Origin: Actinomadura opuntiae
GTDB taxonomy: Bacteria > Actinomycetota > Actinomycetes > Streptosporangiales > Streptosporangiaceae
Direction: 5' to 3'
Length of the DNA stretch: 64,000 nt
Assembly: GCF_030283205.1 (NCBI RefSeq)
Contig: NZ_JASNWF010000033.1
Coordinates: forward strand, 20,278-84,277
Every line of letters starts with the position of its first letter. The first letter of the stretch is position 1. Below, piece by piece: positions 1 through 8,575 of the stretch. A program made the translations under genes and the position numbers. Below the pieces are notes generated by a model that was not told where the DNA came from, searched no databases, and was given only the letters and a program-made list of their open reading frames with translations.

Positions 1-427
1 CGTCGTCGAATGCTCGAACATGTTCTATTCGTCGCCCGACAACATGCTGTTCCCCGGCCTCGCCCGCAACCAGGCCGAAGGCTGGGAAACGGCCCGCCGC
101 CGCGAACCCGGCAACGAATGGGCCCTCATCCGCCTCGCCGCCCCCGGCACCATCCACATGGCCGAGATAGACACAACCAACCTGAAATTCAACGCCCCCG
201 CCGAGGTCTCTCTCACCACCGCCGACGGCACCCCCCTCCTCCCGCGCACCCGCCTCCAACCCGACGCCCGCCACCGCTTCCGCCTCGAAACCCCCGAGAT
301 CGACCACGTCCGCGTGAACATCTACCCCGACGGCGGCATAGCCCGCCTCCGCCTATGGGGCCCCCTGACCCCCACCGCCGAACAAACCCTCAAAACCCGC
401 TGGACGTCTTTGCAAATAAATGCCTGA
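1..427 (+). CDS. alc: Allantoicase, C-terminal part (5' end outside window)
   Basis: Allantoicase hydrolyses allantoate to ureidoglycolate and urea in purine degradation. The frame is open from base 2 and gives VVECSNMFYSSPDNM followed by GWETARRREPGN and ends with a YPDGGIARLRLWG block. These are typical of the second allantoicase repeat (the family has two tandem jelly-roll repeats, about 330-370 residues). Only the last ~141 residues are in the window, so the start and the first repeat lie upstream. Codons are extremely C-rich. No purine-catabolism partner lies downstream; the next gene is unrelated. Confidence 0.85.
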   Translation, partial: VVECSNMFYSSPDNMLFPGLARNQAEGWETARRREPGNEWALIRLAAPGTIHMAEIDTTNLKFNAPAEVSLTTADGTPLLPRTRLQPDARHRFRLETPEIDHVRVNIYPDGGIARLRLWGPLTPTAEQTLKTRWTSLQINA

Positions 428-556
428 TTCGTCCTTGCAACGCCCAGAACTGTCCTTATAACTGCCAATTTGGCAACACAATGTGACGCAGTTAACACGC
501 CGAGTCATTCGATAGTCACGACATGCAATGGTGATCGCAAAGTAGCTTTCCGTGTC

Positions 557-1432
557 GTGATCAGCGCTCAACACGAAACCCCGATCGAGATCATCCGCGA
601 GAACCCGGAGGTCATACCGCAGTTGCTGAAGCTCGCGTTCGGCATCGAGGTGTCGGACGACGTCACGGTCAGATCAGCGTCCGAGGCGTGCACGCACCTG
701 GCGCCCACCGCGTACACCGCCGACAACGTCGTCGAGATCTGCGAAGGAGGCGCCACCGAACCGACGCTCGCCGTCGTCGCCGAGACCCAGCGCGCCGTTG
801 ACCCGAGGAAGCGCCACAGCTGGCCCGTCTACCTCACCACGCTCCACGCGAGGGCCGACTGCCCGTGCTACCTGGTCGTCATCTGCCCCCGGAAGTCGGT
901 CGCCGACTGGGCGCGCAAGCCGATCTCCATCGGCCACCCCGGGTTCGACCTCGCACCCCTCGTCGTCGGCCCGGGCACCGGCCCGCTCGTCACCACCACC
1001 GCCGAGGCCGCCGAAAAGCCCGAGCTGACCGTCCTGGCCGCCCTCGCCAACGTCACGCCGCCGGACGCGCGGACGCTCGAGATCACCCACGCCGCCCTCG
1101 CCACGATCGACGGCACGGACCAGAAAACCGCTCAGCTGTACACTGACATGGTGCTGGCTGTGCTCCCCAAAGCCGCCCAGAACATCCTGGAGGACCTCGT
1201 GACCACCGGTACTGCCGAGTACAAGTTCAAGAGCGAGCCCTTCCTCCGCCACTACGCCGAAGGCGAGGCCAAGGGAGAGGCGAAGTCGGTCCTGAAGATC
1301 CTCGCGGCGCGGGGCCTGACGGTGTCCGACGAGGTGCGCGAGCGAGTCCTGGGCTGCCAGGAGGAAAGCCAGTTGGACGACTGGCTGATCCGAGCCGGCA
1401 CCGTAACCTCGGCCGAGGAACTCTTCGAGTAG
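557..1432 (+). CDS. Rpn-like / PD-(D/E)XK-superfamily hypothetical protein
   Basis: About 291 residues starting from GTG at 557. I place the start there because the family opening (HETPIEIIRENPEVIPQLL) begins just after it, while an in-frame TTG at 470 would add 29 residues that look like intergenic translation. The central part (ETQRAVDPRKRHSWPVYL, then YLVVICP and WARKPI) resembles the core of the Rpn/transposase-like nuclease families. Near the C-terminus is a short charged repeat (EGEAKGEAKS), then a conserved tail ending SAEELFE. These proteins are multicopy in actinomycetes and their function is unknown; nuclease activity is only inferred from distant fold resemblance. The ribosome site is weak. 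Confidence 0.6.
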   Translation: MISAQHETPIEIIRENPEVIPQLLKLAFGIEVSDDVTVRSASEACTHLAPTAYTADNVVEICEGGATEPTLAVVAETQRAVDPRKRHSWPVYLTTLHARADCPCYLVVICPRKSVADWARKPISIGHPGFDLAPLVVGPGTGPLVTTTAEAAEKPELTVLAALANVTPPDARTLEITHAALATIDGTDQKTAQLYTDMVLAVLPKAAQNILEDLVTTGTAEYKFKSEPFLRHYAEGEAKGEAKSVLKILAARGLTVSDEVRERVLGCQEESQLDDWLIRAGTVTSAEELFE

Positions 1433-1956
1433 CCGCACTGCCCCCGCGCCGTGGCGTCGTTCTAGGCGGAACCACCGAGCACAAGCCCCCAGCAGAGCGT
1501 CAAGCCGGTCGCGCGGTGCGGCCAGACCCGGCCGGGCGCACCCCGTCCGTCCGGGTCCCTGACTTGGCGCCGTCGATGAGCTCGTCGTCGCGACGGGCGT
1601 TCAGGATCTGCGCGTTGACGCGGCGCTCGCCGGGCGTTCAATGCCGATCCGGAACAGCTGCCGCTGCGCGTCCACGACCTGTGCCGGGCGTCCCTGATCA
1701 GGCGAGCCGGGACGGCCTCCGAGATGAGTCGGCCGGGGTGGGTGGCGTGCCGAAGTGGTGCCAGACGCTAGTGCGCGGTTCGTCGTCATCGCGCGGGCAG
1801 GCCGTGGACTGAGCCTGGAGGCTCGGCAGGCCATCAAGCGCGAGCCTCGGCGTCGGCGGTCTTGCCACGTGTTGGGGACGGCCGCGCCGGACGTGTCCGC
1901 CGCGGTGTTCGGGTGGCCTCCGGGGGTGCGTTCAGCCGGGCGTCACCGTGTAGGGG
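1433..1956. other. Gene-free stretch
   Basis: About 520 bases with no convincing gene. The open frames here (roughly 1516-1812 plus and 1601-1837 minus) have Ser/Arg/Pro-rich translations with no family resemblance and no ribosome-binding site. The stretch may be decayed sequence next to the Rpn-like gene, but I see no identifiable remnant. Confidence 0.5.
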
Positions 1957-2190
1957 TCAGTTTTCGGCGGGTTCTTCTTCTAGGAGGTCGTCGAACTCGC
2001 CGTCCTTGACGCCCGCGATGAAGGCGTCCCACTCGGCCTCGGTGAAGTAGAGGATGGGGCCGTCGGGCTTCTTGGCGTCGCGCATCACGACGGCGCGGTC
2101 GCCGAAGTCCTTGTGCTTGACGGGAACGTCCTTGCCGTCGATGAACTCGATGATGACCCCGTCGCTGAGGATCGGTTCCTGCTCGGTCAC
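1957..2190 (-). CDS. DUF397 domain protein
   Basis: A 77-residue protein. The C-terminal two thirds carry the DUF397 signature: AVVMRDAKKPDGPILYFTEAEWDAFIAGVKDGEFD (given here as the block RDAKKPDGP, then EAEWDAF). Start chosen at GTG 2190, with AAGAAGG seven bases upstream; another GTG lies two codons further up. DUF397 proteins are abundant in Streptomycetales and Streptosporangiales and usually sit beside an XRE-type regulator with an ATPase-like partner. Here no such neighbour is present, so it is an orphan copy. It is divergent from the sigma factor gene at 2347. Molecular role unknown. Confidence 0.8.
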   Translation of the reverse strand: MTEQEPILSDGVIIEFIDGKDVPVKHKDFGDRAVVMRDAKKPDGPILYFTEAEWDAFIAGVKDGEFDDLLEEEPAEN

Positions 2191-2346
2191 TGGCACACCT
2201 TCTTCGTCGCTCCGGTCGCGTCCAAGAGTAATGGGCGGTGACCCGCCGCACACCGGAAAGCGGCGCCGCGAACGCCGCGGGCGCGATCGGCGAAGCAGGA
2301 GTGACCATCCACCCGGAAGGCATGACATGAACCGAGAGAACTGGAC

Positions 2347-2946
2347 ATGGCCGCGGTGACCTCGGCGCGGGACCCGCGCACCGAGGGGGACGGCGAGATC
2401 ATCGCGCGTTCCCGGGACGAGCCGGAGTGCTTCGCCGGCGTGTTCGACCGGCACTACGGCGCCATCCACGGGTTCGCGGCGCGGCGGCTCGGCGCGGGCC
2501 TCGCCGACGACGTGGCCGCCGAGACGTTCCTCATCGCCTTCGACCGGCGCGGGAGCTACGACGTCGCGCGCGGCGACGCGCGTCCCTGGCTGTACGGGAT
2601 CGCCTCCAACCTCATCTCCCGGCACCGCCGCGCGGAGGTCCGCCAGTACCGGGCGCTCGCCCGCGCCGGCGCGTCCGATGTCGCCGAGGGGCACGCGGAG
2701 AGGGTCGCCGGACGGCTCGACGCGCAGGCGGCGCGCGGTGCGCTGGCGGCGGCGCTGGGCTCGCTGGCGTCCGGCGACCGGGACGTCCTGCTGCTGGTCG
2801 CGTGGGCGCAGCTCGGCGTGCAGGAGACCGCGGAGGCGCTCGGCATCCCGGCCGGGACGGCGCGCTCGAGGCTGCACCGGGCCCGCAAGAAGATCCGCGC
2901 CGCGCTCGGCGGCACCGACCCGCTCCGAGAGGACCCGAACCGATGA
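2347..2946 (+). CDS. ECF-type RNA polymerase sigma factor
   Basis: 199 residues, sigma-70 family, directing RNA polymerase to a small regulon. Region 2 is around residues 28-85 (FDRHYGAIHGFAARRLG, DDVAAETFLIAF, ARPWLYGIASN). Region 4 is around 130-185 and ends in the helix-turn-helix ETAEALGIPAGTARSRLHRARKKI. The gene overlaps the next one by four bases (ATGA at 2943-2946), which indicates translational coupling with the membrane protein that probably controls it. The start ATG at 2347 follows ACTGG; other starts are possible upstream but add no family sequence. Confidence 0.9.
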   Translation: MAAVTSARDPRTEGDGEIIARSRDEPECFAGVFDRHYGAIHGFAARRLGAGLADDVAAETFLIAFDRRGSYDVARGDARPWLYGIASNLISRHRRAEVRQYRALARAGASDVAEGHAERVAGRLDAQAARGALAAALGSLASGDRDVLLLVAWAQLGVQETAEALGIPAGTARSRLHRARKKIRAALGGTDPLREDPNR

Positions 2947-3920
2947 ACGACCTGGACATCCTGCGCGACGCCTGGGCCGAGCCCGCGCCGCCGTCCGGTG
3001 AGGCCCGCACCTCGGCCCGCGCCGCGCTGCTGGAGCGCGCCGCTCCCCGTCCGGCGCGGCGGTTCCGGCTCCGGCTGCCGCGCCCGGCCCTTCGGCTGGT
3101 CGCGGTCGGTGCCCTGGCCGCCGCTGTCGCGGTGGGTGTGACCGTCGTCCAGTCGGGCGGCACGGACGAGCACGGACGGCCCCGTCCGGTACTGCCCGGC
3201 ATCCCGGCGGGCCCGGTGGCCAACGCGTCCGAAGCGCTCGAACGCGCCGCCCAGGCGGCCGAGCGGCGCCCGTTCACCCCGCCGAGGCCCGACCAGTGGG
3301 TGTACGTCGAATCGCGGGTGCGCAGGGGTGACACCCCGAACGGTCCCGTCTCCAAGGGCAAGACGCTGGTGACGCGCGACTGGAAGCGCGCGGACGGCAA
3401 GAAGGTGGCGGCCCTGGAGCACGGGAAGATCGTGTTCGCGGACACGATGCCGACGACGCCGCCGTCCGACTACGCCTCCCTCGCGGCGATGCCGACCGCC
3501 CCGGACGCCCTGCTGGCCTGGCTCTACCAGCAGATGGGCGGGCTCGGCGACACGGCAGAGGGCCGGTACGAGACCGCGTACTCGATGCTCGGCGCCGTCC
3601 TGCGCGACAACCTGCTCCCGCCGAAGACGGAGGCGGCGGTGTTCCGCGCGATCAAGCAGATCCCGGGCGTGGCACTGGCGCGGGCGCACGTCCAGGGCCG
3701 TCCGGCGCTCGCCCTCGCCCGCCTGGAGGAGGGCTGGCTGCACGAGGAGCTGATGCTCGACCCGAAAACCTACCGGTACGTCGGCGAGCAGTCGGTCGCC
3801 GTCAAGAACCACACCGGCCACGGCGACGACGGCGACCTCGTGGTGAAGAAGGGTGACGTCCTCAACATGACGATCCGCCTCAAAACCGCCATCGTCGACG
3901 CCCCCGGCCAGCAACCGTAA
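2943..3920 (+). CDS. CU044_5270-family membrane protein, likely sigma-factor partner
   Basis: 325 residues. The N-terminal ~45 residues are cytoplasmic and Arg-rich, followed by one membrane helix (LRLVAVGALAAAVAVGVTVV). The extracytoplasmic part contains the motif block QWVYVESRV, with a later LLAWLYQQ stretch, as seen in the actinobacterial CU044_5270 family. Members are nearly always encoded directly downstream of an ECF sigma factor, as here with a 4-base overlap. An anti-sigma or signal-sensing role is therefore inferred from context; no zinc-binding HxxxCxxC anti-sigma motif is visible. Confidence 0.75.
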   Translation: MNDLDILRDAWAEPAPPSGEARTSARAALLERAAPRPARRFRLRLPRPALRLVAVGALAAAVAVGVTVVQSGGTDEHGRPRPVLPGIPAGPVANASEALERAAQAAERRPFTPPRPDQWVYVESRVRRGDTPNGPVSKGKTLVTRDWKRADGKKVAALEHGKIVFADTMPTTPPSDYASLAAMPTAPDALLAWLYQQMGGLGDTAEGRYETAYSMLGAVLRDNLLPPKTEAAVFRAIKQIPGVALARAHVQGRPALALARLEEGWLHEELMLDPKTYRYVGEQSVAVKNHTGHGDDGDLVVKKGDVLNMTIRLKTAIVDAPGQQP

Positions 3921-3986
3921 GCTCGGCCGCGGGTCACGGGTGGGCACGCGGAGCGAGCGTTAGCGAGCGGAGCGGGCACGCCCGCC

Positions 3987-4042
3987 GGTTGACAGGCTGT
4001 TTCCCGCGGAGCGCCAGCGGAGCGGGAAATGGTCTGTCAACC
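3987..4042. repeat. Long imperfect hairpin
   Basis: Arms GGTTGACAG plus TTTCCCGC (3987-3995, 4000-4007) pair with GCGGGAAA plus CTGTCAACC (4022-4029, 4034-4042), with a small internal loop. It lies between two converging genes and can terminate both, but it lacks a U-tract. Confidence 0.6.
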
Positions 4043-4055
4043 GTTGACGGGGGTT

Positions 4056-4075
4056 CCAGGGGGTCGTCCCCCTGG
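4056..4075. terminator. Perfect 8-bp hairpin, REP-like
   Basis: CCAGGGGG, TCGT loop, CCCCCTGG, ending two bases before the stop codon of the KstR-like gene. It probably terminates that transcript. A similar G6-TCCT-C6 palindrome sits inside the 3' end of egtB, which suggests a dispersed palindromic element. Confidence 0.6.
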
Positions 4076-4076
4076 G

Positions 4077-4727
4077 CTAGTCGAGCAGGCGGTCGGCGGA
4101 GATCTCCAGGCGGGCCTGGATCTCGTCGGCGGTGGCCTGGCCGCGGAGCATCTCGATCATCTCCATCGTCCAGACGGCGGACAGCGCGCGGGCGACGACG
4201 CGGCGGCGGTCGTCGGCGGGGATGTCGCCGGACGGGCCGTTGGCGGCGCGCAGCATCAGGTTCGTCATGCGGTCGCTGAAGTCGGTCTTGACGTCCGACA
4301 GCAGCAGCGAGCGGATCAGCGCCTCGGCGAGCTCGGGTTCGCGCATCAGCCCGCGGGTGGCGCGCATCAGCACCTCGACGGTGCGCTGCGCGGGGGCGCC
4401 GCCGCGCGGCGGGCGGCGCTCGATGCTGCGCTCGAGGAGGTCGATCTCCTCGCTGACGACCGCGACGACGAGGTCCATCTTGGACGGGAAGTAGCGGTAG
4501 AGGGTGCCGAGCGCGACGCCGGCGCGCTCGGCGACGGTGCGCATCTGCATCGCCTCGATGCCGCCGCGCGAGGCGAGCGCGGCGGCGGCCTGGACGATAC
4601 GCTTGCGCCGCTGGTGCTGGCTGCGCGAGCGCACGCCCTGCCCCGCGGCCTGGCCCGCCCGCCGGTCCGCCGCGGGAGCGCCGGAAGGCTCGTCCCCGGT
4701 CACTGTCGGCTCTGCGGTCACGGTCAT
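4077..4727 (-). CDS. kstR: TetR-family repressor, KstR-like
   Basis: 216 residues. The N-terminal DNA-binding domain (residues ~40-90: RRKRIVQAAAALASRGG, then AMQMRTVAERAGVALGTLYRYFPSK) closely follows mycobacterial KstR, the repressor of cholesterol uptake and side-chain catabolism that is released by a CoA-thioester sterol intermediate. The C-terminal ligand domain (VWTMEMIEMLRGQATADEI) also fits KstR. It is divergent from an igr-type operon, and a KstR-like palindrome lies between the two. The first ~35 residues are disordered and Ala-rich. Assignment rests on motif resemblance and context together; a distinct TetR paralogue is possible. Confidence 0.8.
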   Translation of the reverse strand: MTVTAEPTVTGDEPSGAPAADRRAGQAAGQGVRSRSQHQRRKRIVQAAAALASRGGIEAMQMRTVAERAGVALGTLYRYFPSKMDLVVAVVSEEIDLLERSIERRPPRGGAPAQRTVEVLMRATRGLMREPELAEALIRSLLLSDVKTDFSDRMTNLMLRAANGPSGDIPADDRRRVVARALSAVWTMEMIEMLRGQATADEIQARLEISADRLLD

Positions 4728-4910
4728 CCTCCTCGCGCGGGCGCCCGTTGCGCCGCCGCTCCGGCCTCAAGGGTACAGCCCATGCGAGAACCTGTTATCT
4801 GATCGTGCGAGGACGGCCGGTGGACCGGTGTCCGCGGGGCGGTCACCGATCCCTTACATGCTAGGTGAATCCCCGTTTCGCGGGCGATGATCACAACCCT
4901 GGACACAGAC

Positions 4911-4924
4911 TAGAATCTGTTCTA
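4911..4924. promoter_or_regulatory. Candidate KstR operator
   Basis: TAGAATCTGTTCTA is a 14-base imperfect palindrome (outer five bases of each arm perfectly complementary). It resembles the mycobacterial KstR site TAGAACnnGTTCTA. It lies 57 bases before the first acyl-CoA dehydrogenase start and in the shared divergent region, where it could regulate both transcripts. Confidence 0.7.
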
Positions 4925-4981
4925 CTTTTTCGCCGTGGGCGTCCGTCCGGCCGGCCGCGCCGCCAGGAAGGGAGCGGATGA

Positions 4982-6088
4982 GTGGACTTCAACCTCGACG
5001 AGGCCCAGCAGGAGCTGAAGGGGCTCGCGGCGGACCTGCTCGCGCGCGAGGCCGCGCAGGAGCGGCTGGAGGCGTTCGAGAAGAGCGGCGCCCCCTATGA
5101 CGCGGCCACCTGGAAGGCGTTCGCGCAGGCCGGCCTGCTCGGCGCGGTGCTGCCCGAGGACGCCGGCGGCGCGGGGCTCGGGCAGATCGAGCTGGCGGTG
5201 ATCCTGCGCGAGGTGGGCGCCCGGACGGCACCGATCCCGGCGTACGCGTCGCTGGCGCTGGCGGCCGTCCCGATCGGCGCGCACGGCACCGCCGAGCAGC
5301 GCGCGCTGCTCGCCCCGCTGGCCGCGGGGGAGACCGTGCTGACCGGTGCGTACCGGGAGGTCGGGCTGGCCGGCGAGGTCGCCGCGACGGCCCGCCGCGA
5401 CGGCGACGGCTACGTGCTGGACGCCGTGAAGACGTTCGTCCCCTACGCGCGGGAGGCGGAGCGCATCCTCGTGCCGGCGCGGGTCGAGGGCGCGGGCGTC
5501 GGGGTGTTCCTCGTCGAGCCGTCCGCCGCGACGATCACGCCGCAGCCGGCGGAGACGACCGAGCCGCTGTCGCGGGTCGCGCTCGACGGCGTCCGCGTGG
5601 ACGCCGGCGCGCTGCTCGGCGGGGCCGCCGACGGCGCCGCCTGGAACACCTTCAGGCTGACCGCCGTTGCGGGCGCGGTCGCGCTGTCGTCCGGCGTCAT
5701 CGAGGGCGCGCTGGAGCTCACCAAGGAGTACACGAAGACGCGCGAGCAGTTCGAGCGGGCGCTCGCGCAGTTCCAGGCCGTCACGATGCAGATCAGCGAC
5801 GTCTACATCGCCAAGCGGGCGCTGGACGTGGCCGTCTGGGCGGGGGTGTGGCGGCTCGCCGAGCGCGCCGCCGACGCCGAGGAGCTGCTCACGATCGCGG
5901 CCTACAACGCCTGCGACCCCGTCGTGAAGGCGCTCTACACCTGCCAGCACCTGCACGGCGGCATCGGCCTGGACATCACCTACCCGCTGCACCGCTACTT
6001 CGCCTGGGGCAAGCACGCCGGGCACCTGCTCGGCGGCCCGGAAGACCGGCTCGACTCACTCGGCGCGCTCATCGCGCAGGAGGCGTGA
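4982..6088 (+). CDS. chsE1: Acyl-CoA dehydrogenase, ChsE1/FadE28-like
   Basis: 368 residues. Member of the acyl-CoA dehydrogenase family, with the C-terminal block LHGGIGLDITYPLHRYF and a REQFERALAQFQAVTMQ stretch that is frequent in the steroid side-chain enzymes. In mycobacteria ChsE1 (FadE28) forms an alpha2-beta2 heterotetramer with ChsE2 (FadE29) and dehydrogenates the three-carbon steroid side-chain CoA ester (3-oxo-4-pregnene-20-carboxyl-CoA). The next gene is the matching second subunit and begins immediately after this stop. Start is GTG 4982, with GGGAG about eight bases upstream. It is the first gene of the operon under the candidate KstR operator. Confidence 0.8.
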   Translation: MDFNLDEAQQELKGLAADLLAREAAQERLEAFEKSGAPYDAATWKAFAQAGLLGAVLPEDAGGAGLGQIELAVILREVGARTAPIPAYASLALAAVPIGAHGTAEQRALLAPLAAGETVLTGAYREVGLAGEVAATARRDGDGYVLDAVKTFVPYAREAERILVPARVEGAGVGVFLVEPSAATITPQPAETTEPLSRVALDGVRVDAGALLGGAADGAAWNTFRLTAVAGAVALSSGVIEGALELTKEYTKTREQFERALAQFQAVTMQISDVYIAKRALDVAVWAGVWRLAERAADAEELLTIAAYNACDPVVKALYTCQHLHGGIGLDITYPLHRYFAWGKHAGHLLGGPEDRLDSLGALIAQEA

Positions 6089-7261
6089 ATGTTCATCGAC
6101 CTGACCGACGAGCAGAAGAAGCTCCGCGCCGAGCTGCGCGAGTACTTCGAGAACTGCCTGACGGCCGAGCAGCGCGCCGCGATCGGCGCCGACCCGTTCG
6201 GCCCCGCCTACCTGGAGCACTGCCGGCGCCTCGGCCGCGACGGGATGCTCGGCGTCGCGCTGCCGAAGGAGTACGGCGGCCGCGGCTACGGCCCCGTCGA
6301 GCAGACGATCTTCGCCAACGAGATCGCGCGCGCCGAGGTCACCTACCCGCTCATCACGCTGAACTCCGTCGCGCCGACGATCCTGCAGTACGGCTCGGAG
6401 GCGCACAAGGAGTTCTTCATCCCGCGGATCCTCGCGGGCGAGTGCCACTTCGCGATCGGCTACAGCGAGCCGGGCGCCGGCACCGACCTCGCGGCGCTGC
6501 GCACCACCGCCGTCCGCGACGGCGACCACTACGTGGTGAACGGCCAGAAGATCTTCACCTCCGGCGCGCAGACCGCCGACTACGTGTGGCTCGCCGCGCG
6601 CACCGACCCGTCCGCGAAGAAGCACAAGGGCATCTCGATGCTCATCGTGGACTGCGAGGACCCGGGGTTCTCCTGGACGCCGATCATCACGATGGACGGC
6701 GCGCACCACACCAACTCGACGTACTTCCAGGACGTCCGCGTCCCCGCCGACATGCTGATCGGCGGGGAGAACAACGGCTGGGACCTGATCGTCAACCAGC
6801 TGAACCACGAGCGTGTCACGCTCGGCCCGGCGGGCAACATCGGGCACACCCGCAACCGGTTCGAGCGCTGGGCCCGCGCCACGCCCGGACGCGACGGCCG
6901 GCCGCTCATCGAGGAGCCCGCCGTCCGGCGCGCGCTGGCGCAGGTGCACGCCTACCTGCGCGTCAACGAGATCCTCAACTGGCAGGTCGCGGCGAACCAG
7001 GACCTCGGCTGGCTCGGCGCGGCCGACGCGTCCGCCACGAAGATCTACGCTTCGGAGCGGGTGCAGGAGGTCGGCCGGATCGTCGGGGACGTGCTCGCCC
7101 GGTACGGCGACCCGGGCCACCCGGGCACGGCCGAGTTCATGAAGGTGACCGACCGGATGGCCAAGGGCGCGCTGGTGCTGACCTTCGGCGGCGGCGTCAA
7201 CGAGATCCAGCGCGAGCTGATCGCGATGATCGGGCTCGGCCTGCCGCGCGCGCCGCGCTGA
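6089..7261 (+). CDS. chsE2: Acyl-CoA dehydrogenase, ChsE2/FadE29-like
   Basis: 390 residues. Full acyl-CoA dehydrogenase: middle-domain motif YSEPGAGTDLAALRT, a FAD-contact segment GQKIFTSGAQTADYVWLAAR, and NQLNHERVTLGPAG, where the family's catalytic glutamate normally lies. It ends with GGGVNEIQRELIA. Starts directly at the end of the preceding dehydrogenase gene (no intergenic bases), consistent with a hetero-oligomer whose catalytic base sits in this subunit. Oxidises the C-20 carboxyl-CoA side chain to the enoyl-CoA that the next gene product hydrates. Paralogues of other lipid pathways cannot be fully excluded, but the operon makes the steroid role likely. Confidence 0.82.
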   Translation: MFIDLTDEQKKLRAELREYFENCLTAEQRAAIGADPFGPAYLEHCRRLGRDGMLGVALPKEYGGRGYGPVEQTIFANEIARAEVTYPLITLNSVAPTILQYGSEAHKEFFIPRILAGECHFAIGYSEPGAGTDLAALRTTAVRDGDHYVVNGQKIFTSGAQTADYVWLAARTDPSAKKHKGISMLIVDCEDPGFSWTPIITMDGAHHTNSTYFQDVRVPADMLIGGENNGWDLIVNQLNHERVTLGPAGNIGHTRNRFERWARATPGRDGRPLIEEPAVRRALAQVHAYLRVNEILNWQVAANQDLGWLGAADASATKIYASERVQEVGRIVGDVLARYGDPGHPGTAEFMKVTDRMAKGALVLTFGGGVNEIQRELIAMIGLGLPRAPR

Positions 7262-7279
7262 TCCGGACGAGGAGACCCG

Positions 7280-8575
7280 TTGCACGACGAACTGATGGCC
7301 CTCGCCGGACGGCTGGCCGCCGCCGGCGAGCAGGCCGCCCTGCCCTGCCCCGACCCGGTGAACGCCGCGATGATCCGCAACTGGACGCAGGCGCTCGGCG
7401 ACGCCGGGACCTGGGACGACGTCGCGCCGCCGGCGATGATCCAGGTGTGGTCGATGCCGGGCCTGGTCCGCCGGCCGGACCAGAAGGGCGTCGCGGACGA
7501 CCCGCTGCGGCTGCTCGACGAGGCCGGCTACACCGGCATCGTCGCGACCAACTGCGACCAGACCTACGACCGCTACGTGAAGGTCGGCGAGCGGTTGCGG
7601 ACGCGGATGCGGTTCGGCGGCGTCACCGGCCCGAAGAAGACCGCTATGGGCGAGGGCTACTTCGTCACCTGGTACCAGTCCTGGTACGGCGAGAGCGACG
7701 AGCGCGTCGCCGAGATGCTGTTCCGGGTGCTGAAGTTCAAGCCGAACAAGAAACAGCAGCCGCCGGCAAAGGGCGGCAAGTACCCGCTGCAACCGGCGAT
7801 CGGCCGCGACACCGCGTTCTTCTGGGACGGCGTCAACGCGGGCGAACTGCGCATCCAGCGGTGCGCGGACTGCGGCGCGCTGCGGCATCCGCCCGGTCCG
7901 ATGTGCCCGAAGTGCCATTCGCCGAACCGTGACCACGTGGTGGCGAGCGGGCGCGGCGAGGTGCACAGCTACGTCGTCCACCACCACCCGCCCGTCCCCG
8001 GCCGGACGCCTCCGTACGTCGTCGCGGTCGTGGAGCTGGAGGAGGGCGTGCGGATCGTCGGGAACGTCAACGGCTGCGCGCCCGACGACGTGAAGGTCGG
8101 CATGCCCGTCCGGCTGGTCTTCGAGCGGATGGACGACGAACTCGTCCTGCCGCAATGGATCCCGGCGGACGCCCCGCCGCCCGAGGAGCCCGCGGCCGAA
8201 CCCGTGGCCGAGGCCTCTGCGGGGGCGGACGGGTTGCGCATCGAGCTGACGCCGACGTTCATCATCTCGACGGCCATCGCGACGCGCGACTTCATGCCCG
8301 TCCACCACGATCCCGCGGTGGCCCGCGCCCAGGGCTCGAAGGACATCTTCGTCAACATCCTGACGAGCGTCGGGCTCGTCCAGCGGTACGCGCTGGAGAC
8401 GGTTCCGGACGGAGAGCTGGAGAGCATCGAGGTCCGTCTCGGTGCCCCCGCCTACGCCGGTGACGTCCTCACGCTGACCGGCGACCGCGCCGACGACCGC
8501 ACCCTGCGCGTCCGCGGCGCGGTGAGCCTCGGCGACCACCTGACCGCCACGGTCCGCTTCAGGGGGAACGGATGA
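7280..8575 (+). CDS. Fused ChsH2-ChsH1 steroid enoyl-CoA hydratase / DUF35 protein
   Basis: 431 residues, TTG start with GGAG five bases upstream. Order: MaoC-like N-terminal hot-dog domain (~1-165); DUF35 with a rubredoxin-like zinc site at Cys195, 198, 209 and 212 and an OB fold (to ~297); a Pro/Glu/Ala-rich linker (~297-318); then a second hot-dog domain (319-431) carrying the hydratase motif ATRDFMPVHHD (Asp337, His342). In M. tuberculosis these are two proteins, ChsH2 and ChsH1, which together hydrate the C17-side-chain enoyl-CoA, while the DUF35 part binds the aldolase Ltp2. Here they are one polypeptide. The gene overlaps ltp2 by four bases. Confidence 0.85.
   Translation: MHDELMALAGRLAAAGEQAALPCPDPVNAAMIRNWTQALGDAGTWDDVAPPAMIQVWSMPGLVRRPDQKGVADDPLRLLDEAGYTGIVATNCDQTYDRYVKVGERLRTRMRFGGVTGPKKTAMGEGYFVTWYQSWYGESDERVAEMLFRVLKFKPNKKQQPPAKGGKYPLQPAIGRDTAFFWDGVNAGELRIQRCADCGALRHPPGPMCPKCHSPNRDHVVASGRGEVHSYVVHHHPPVPGRTPPYVVAVVELEEGVRIVGNVNGCAPDDVKVGMPVRLVFERMDDELVLPQWIPADAPPPEEPAAEPVAEASAGADGLRIELTPTFIISTAIATRDFMPVHHDPAVARAQGSKDIFVNILTSVGLVQRYALETVPDGELESIEVRLGAPAYAGDVLTLTGDRADDRTLRVRGAVSLGDHLTATVRFRGNG

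Noticed and set aside
10..486. Long plus-strand open frame overlapping the allantoicase end
   Set aside because: Pro/Arg/His-rich antithesis of coding sequence; the other frame is clearly allantoicase.
470..556. TTG start at 470 for the Rpn-like protein
   Set aside because: First 29 codons are not conserved and the family opening begins just after GTG 557.
1516..1837. Two overlapping short frames on opposite strands
   Set aside because: Low-complexity Arg/Ser/Pro translations with no relatives or ribosome sites; region reported as gene-free.
6056..8539. 827-codon minus-strand open frame over the steroid genes
   Set aside because: Shadow of high-GC genes on the plus strand; no domain, no ribosome site.
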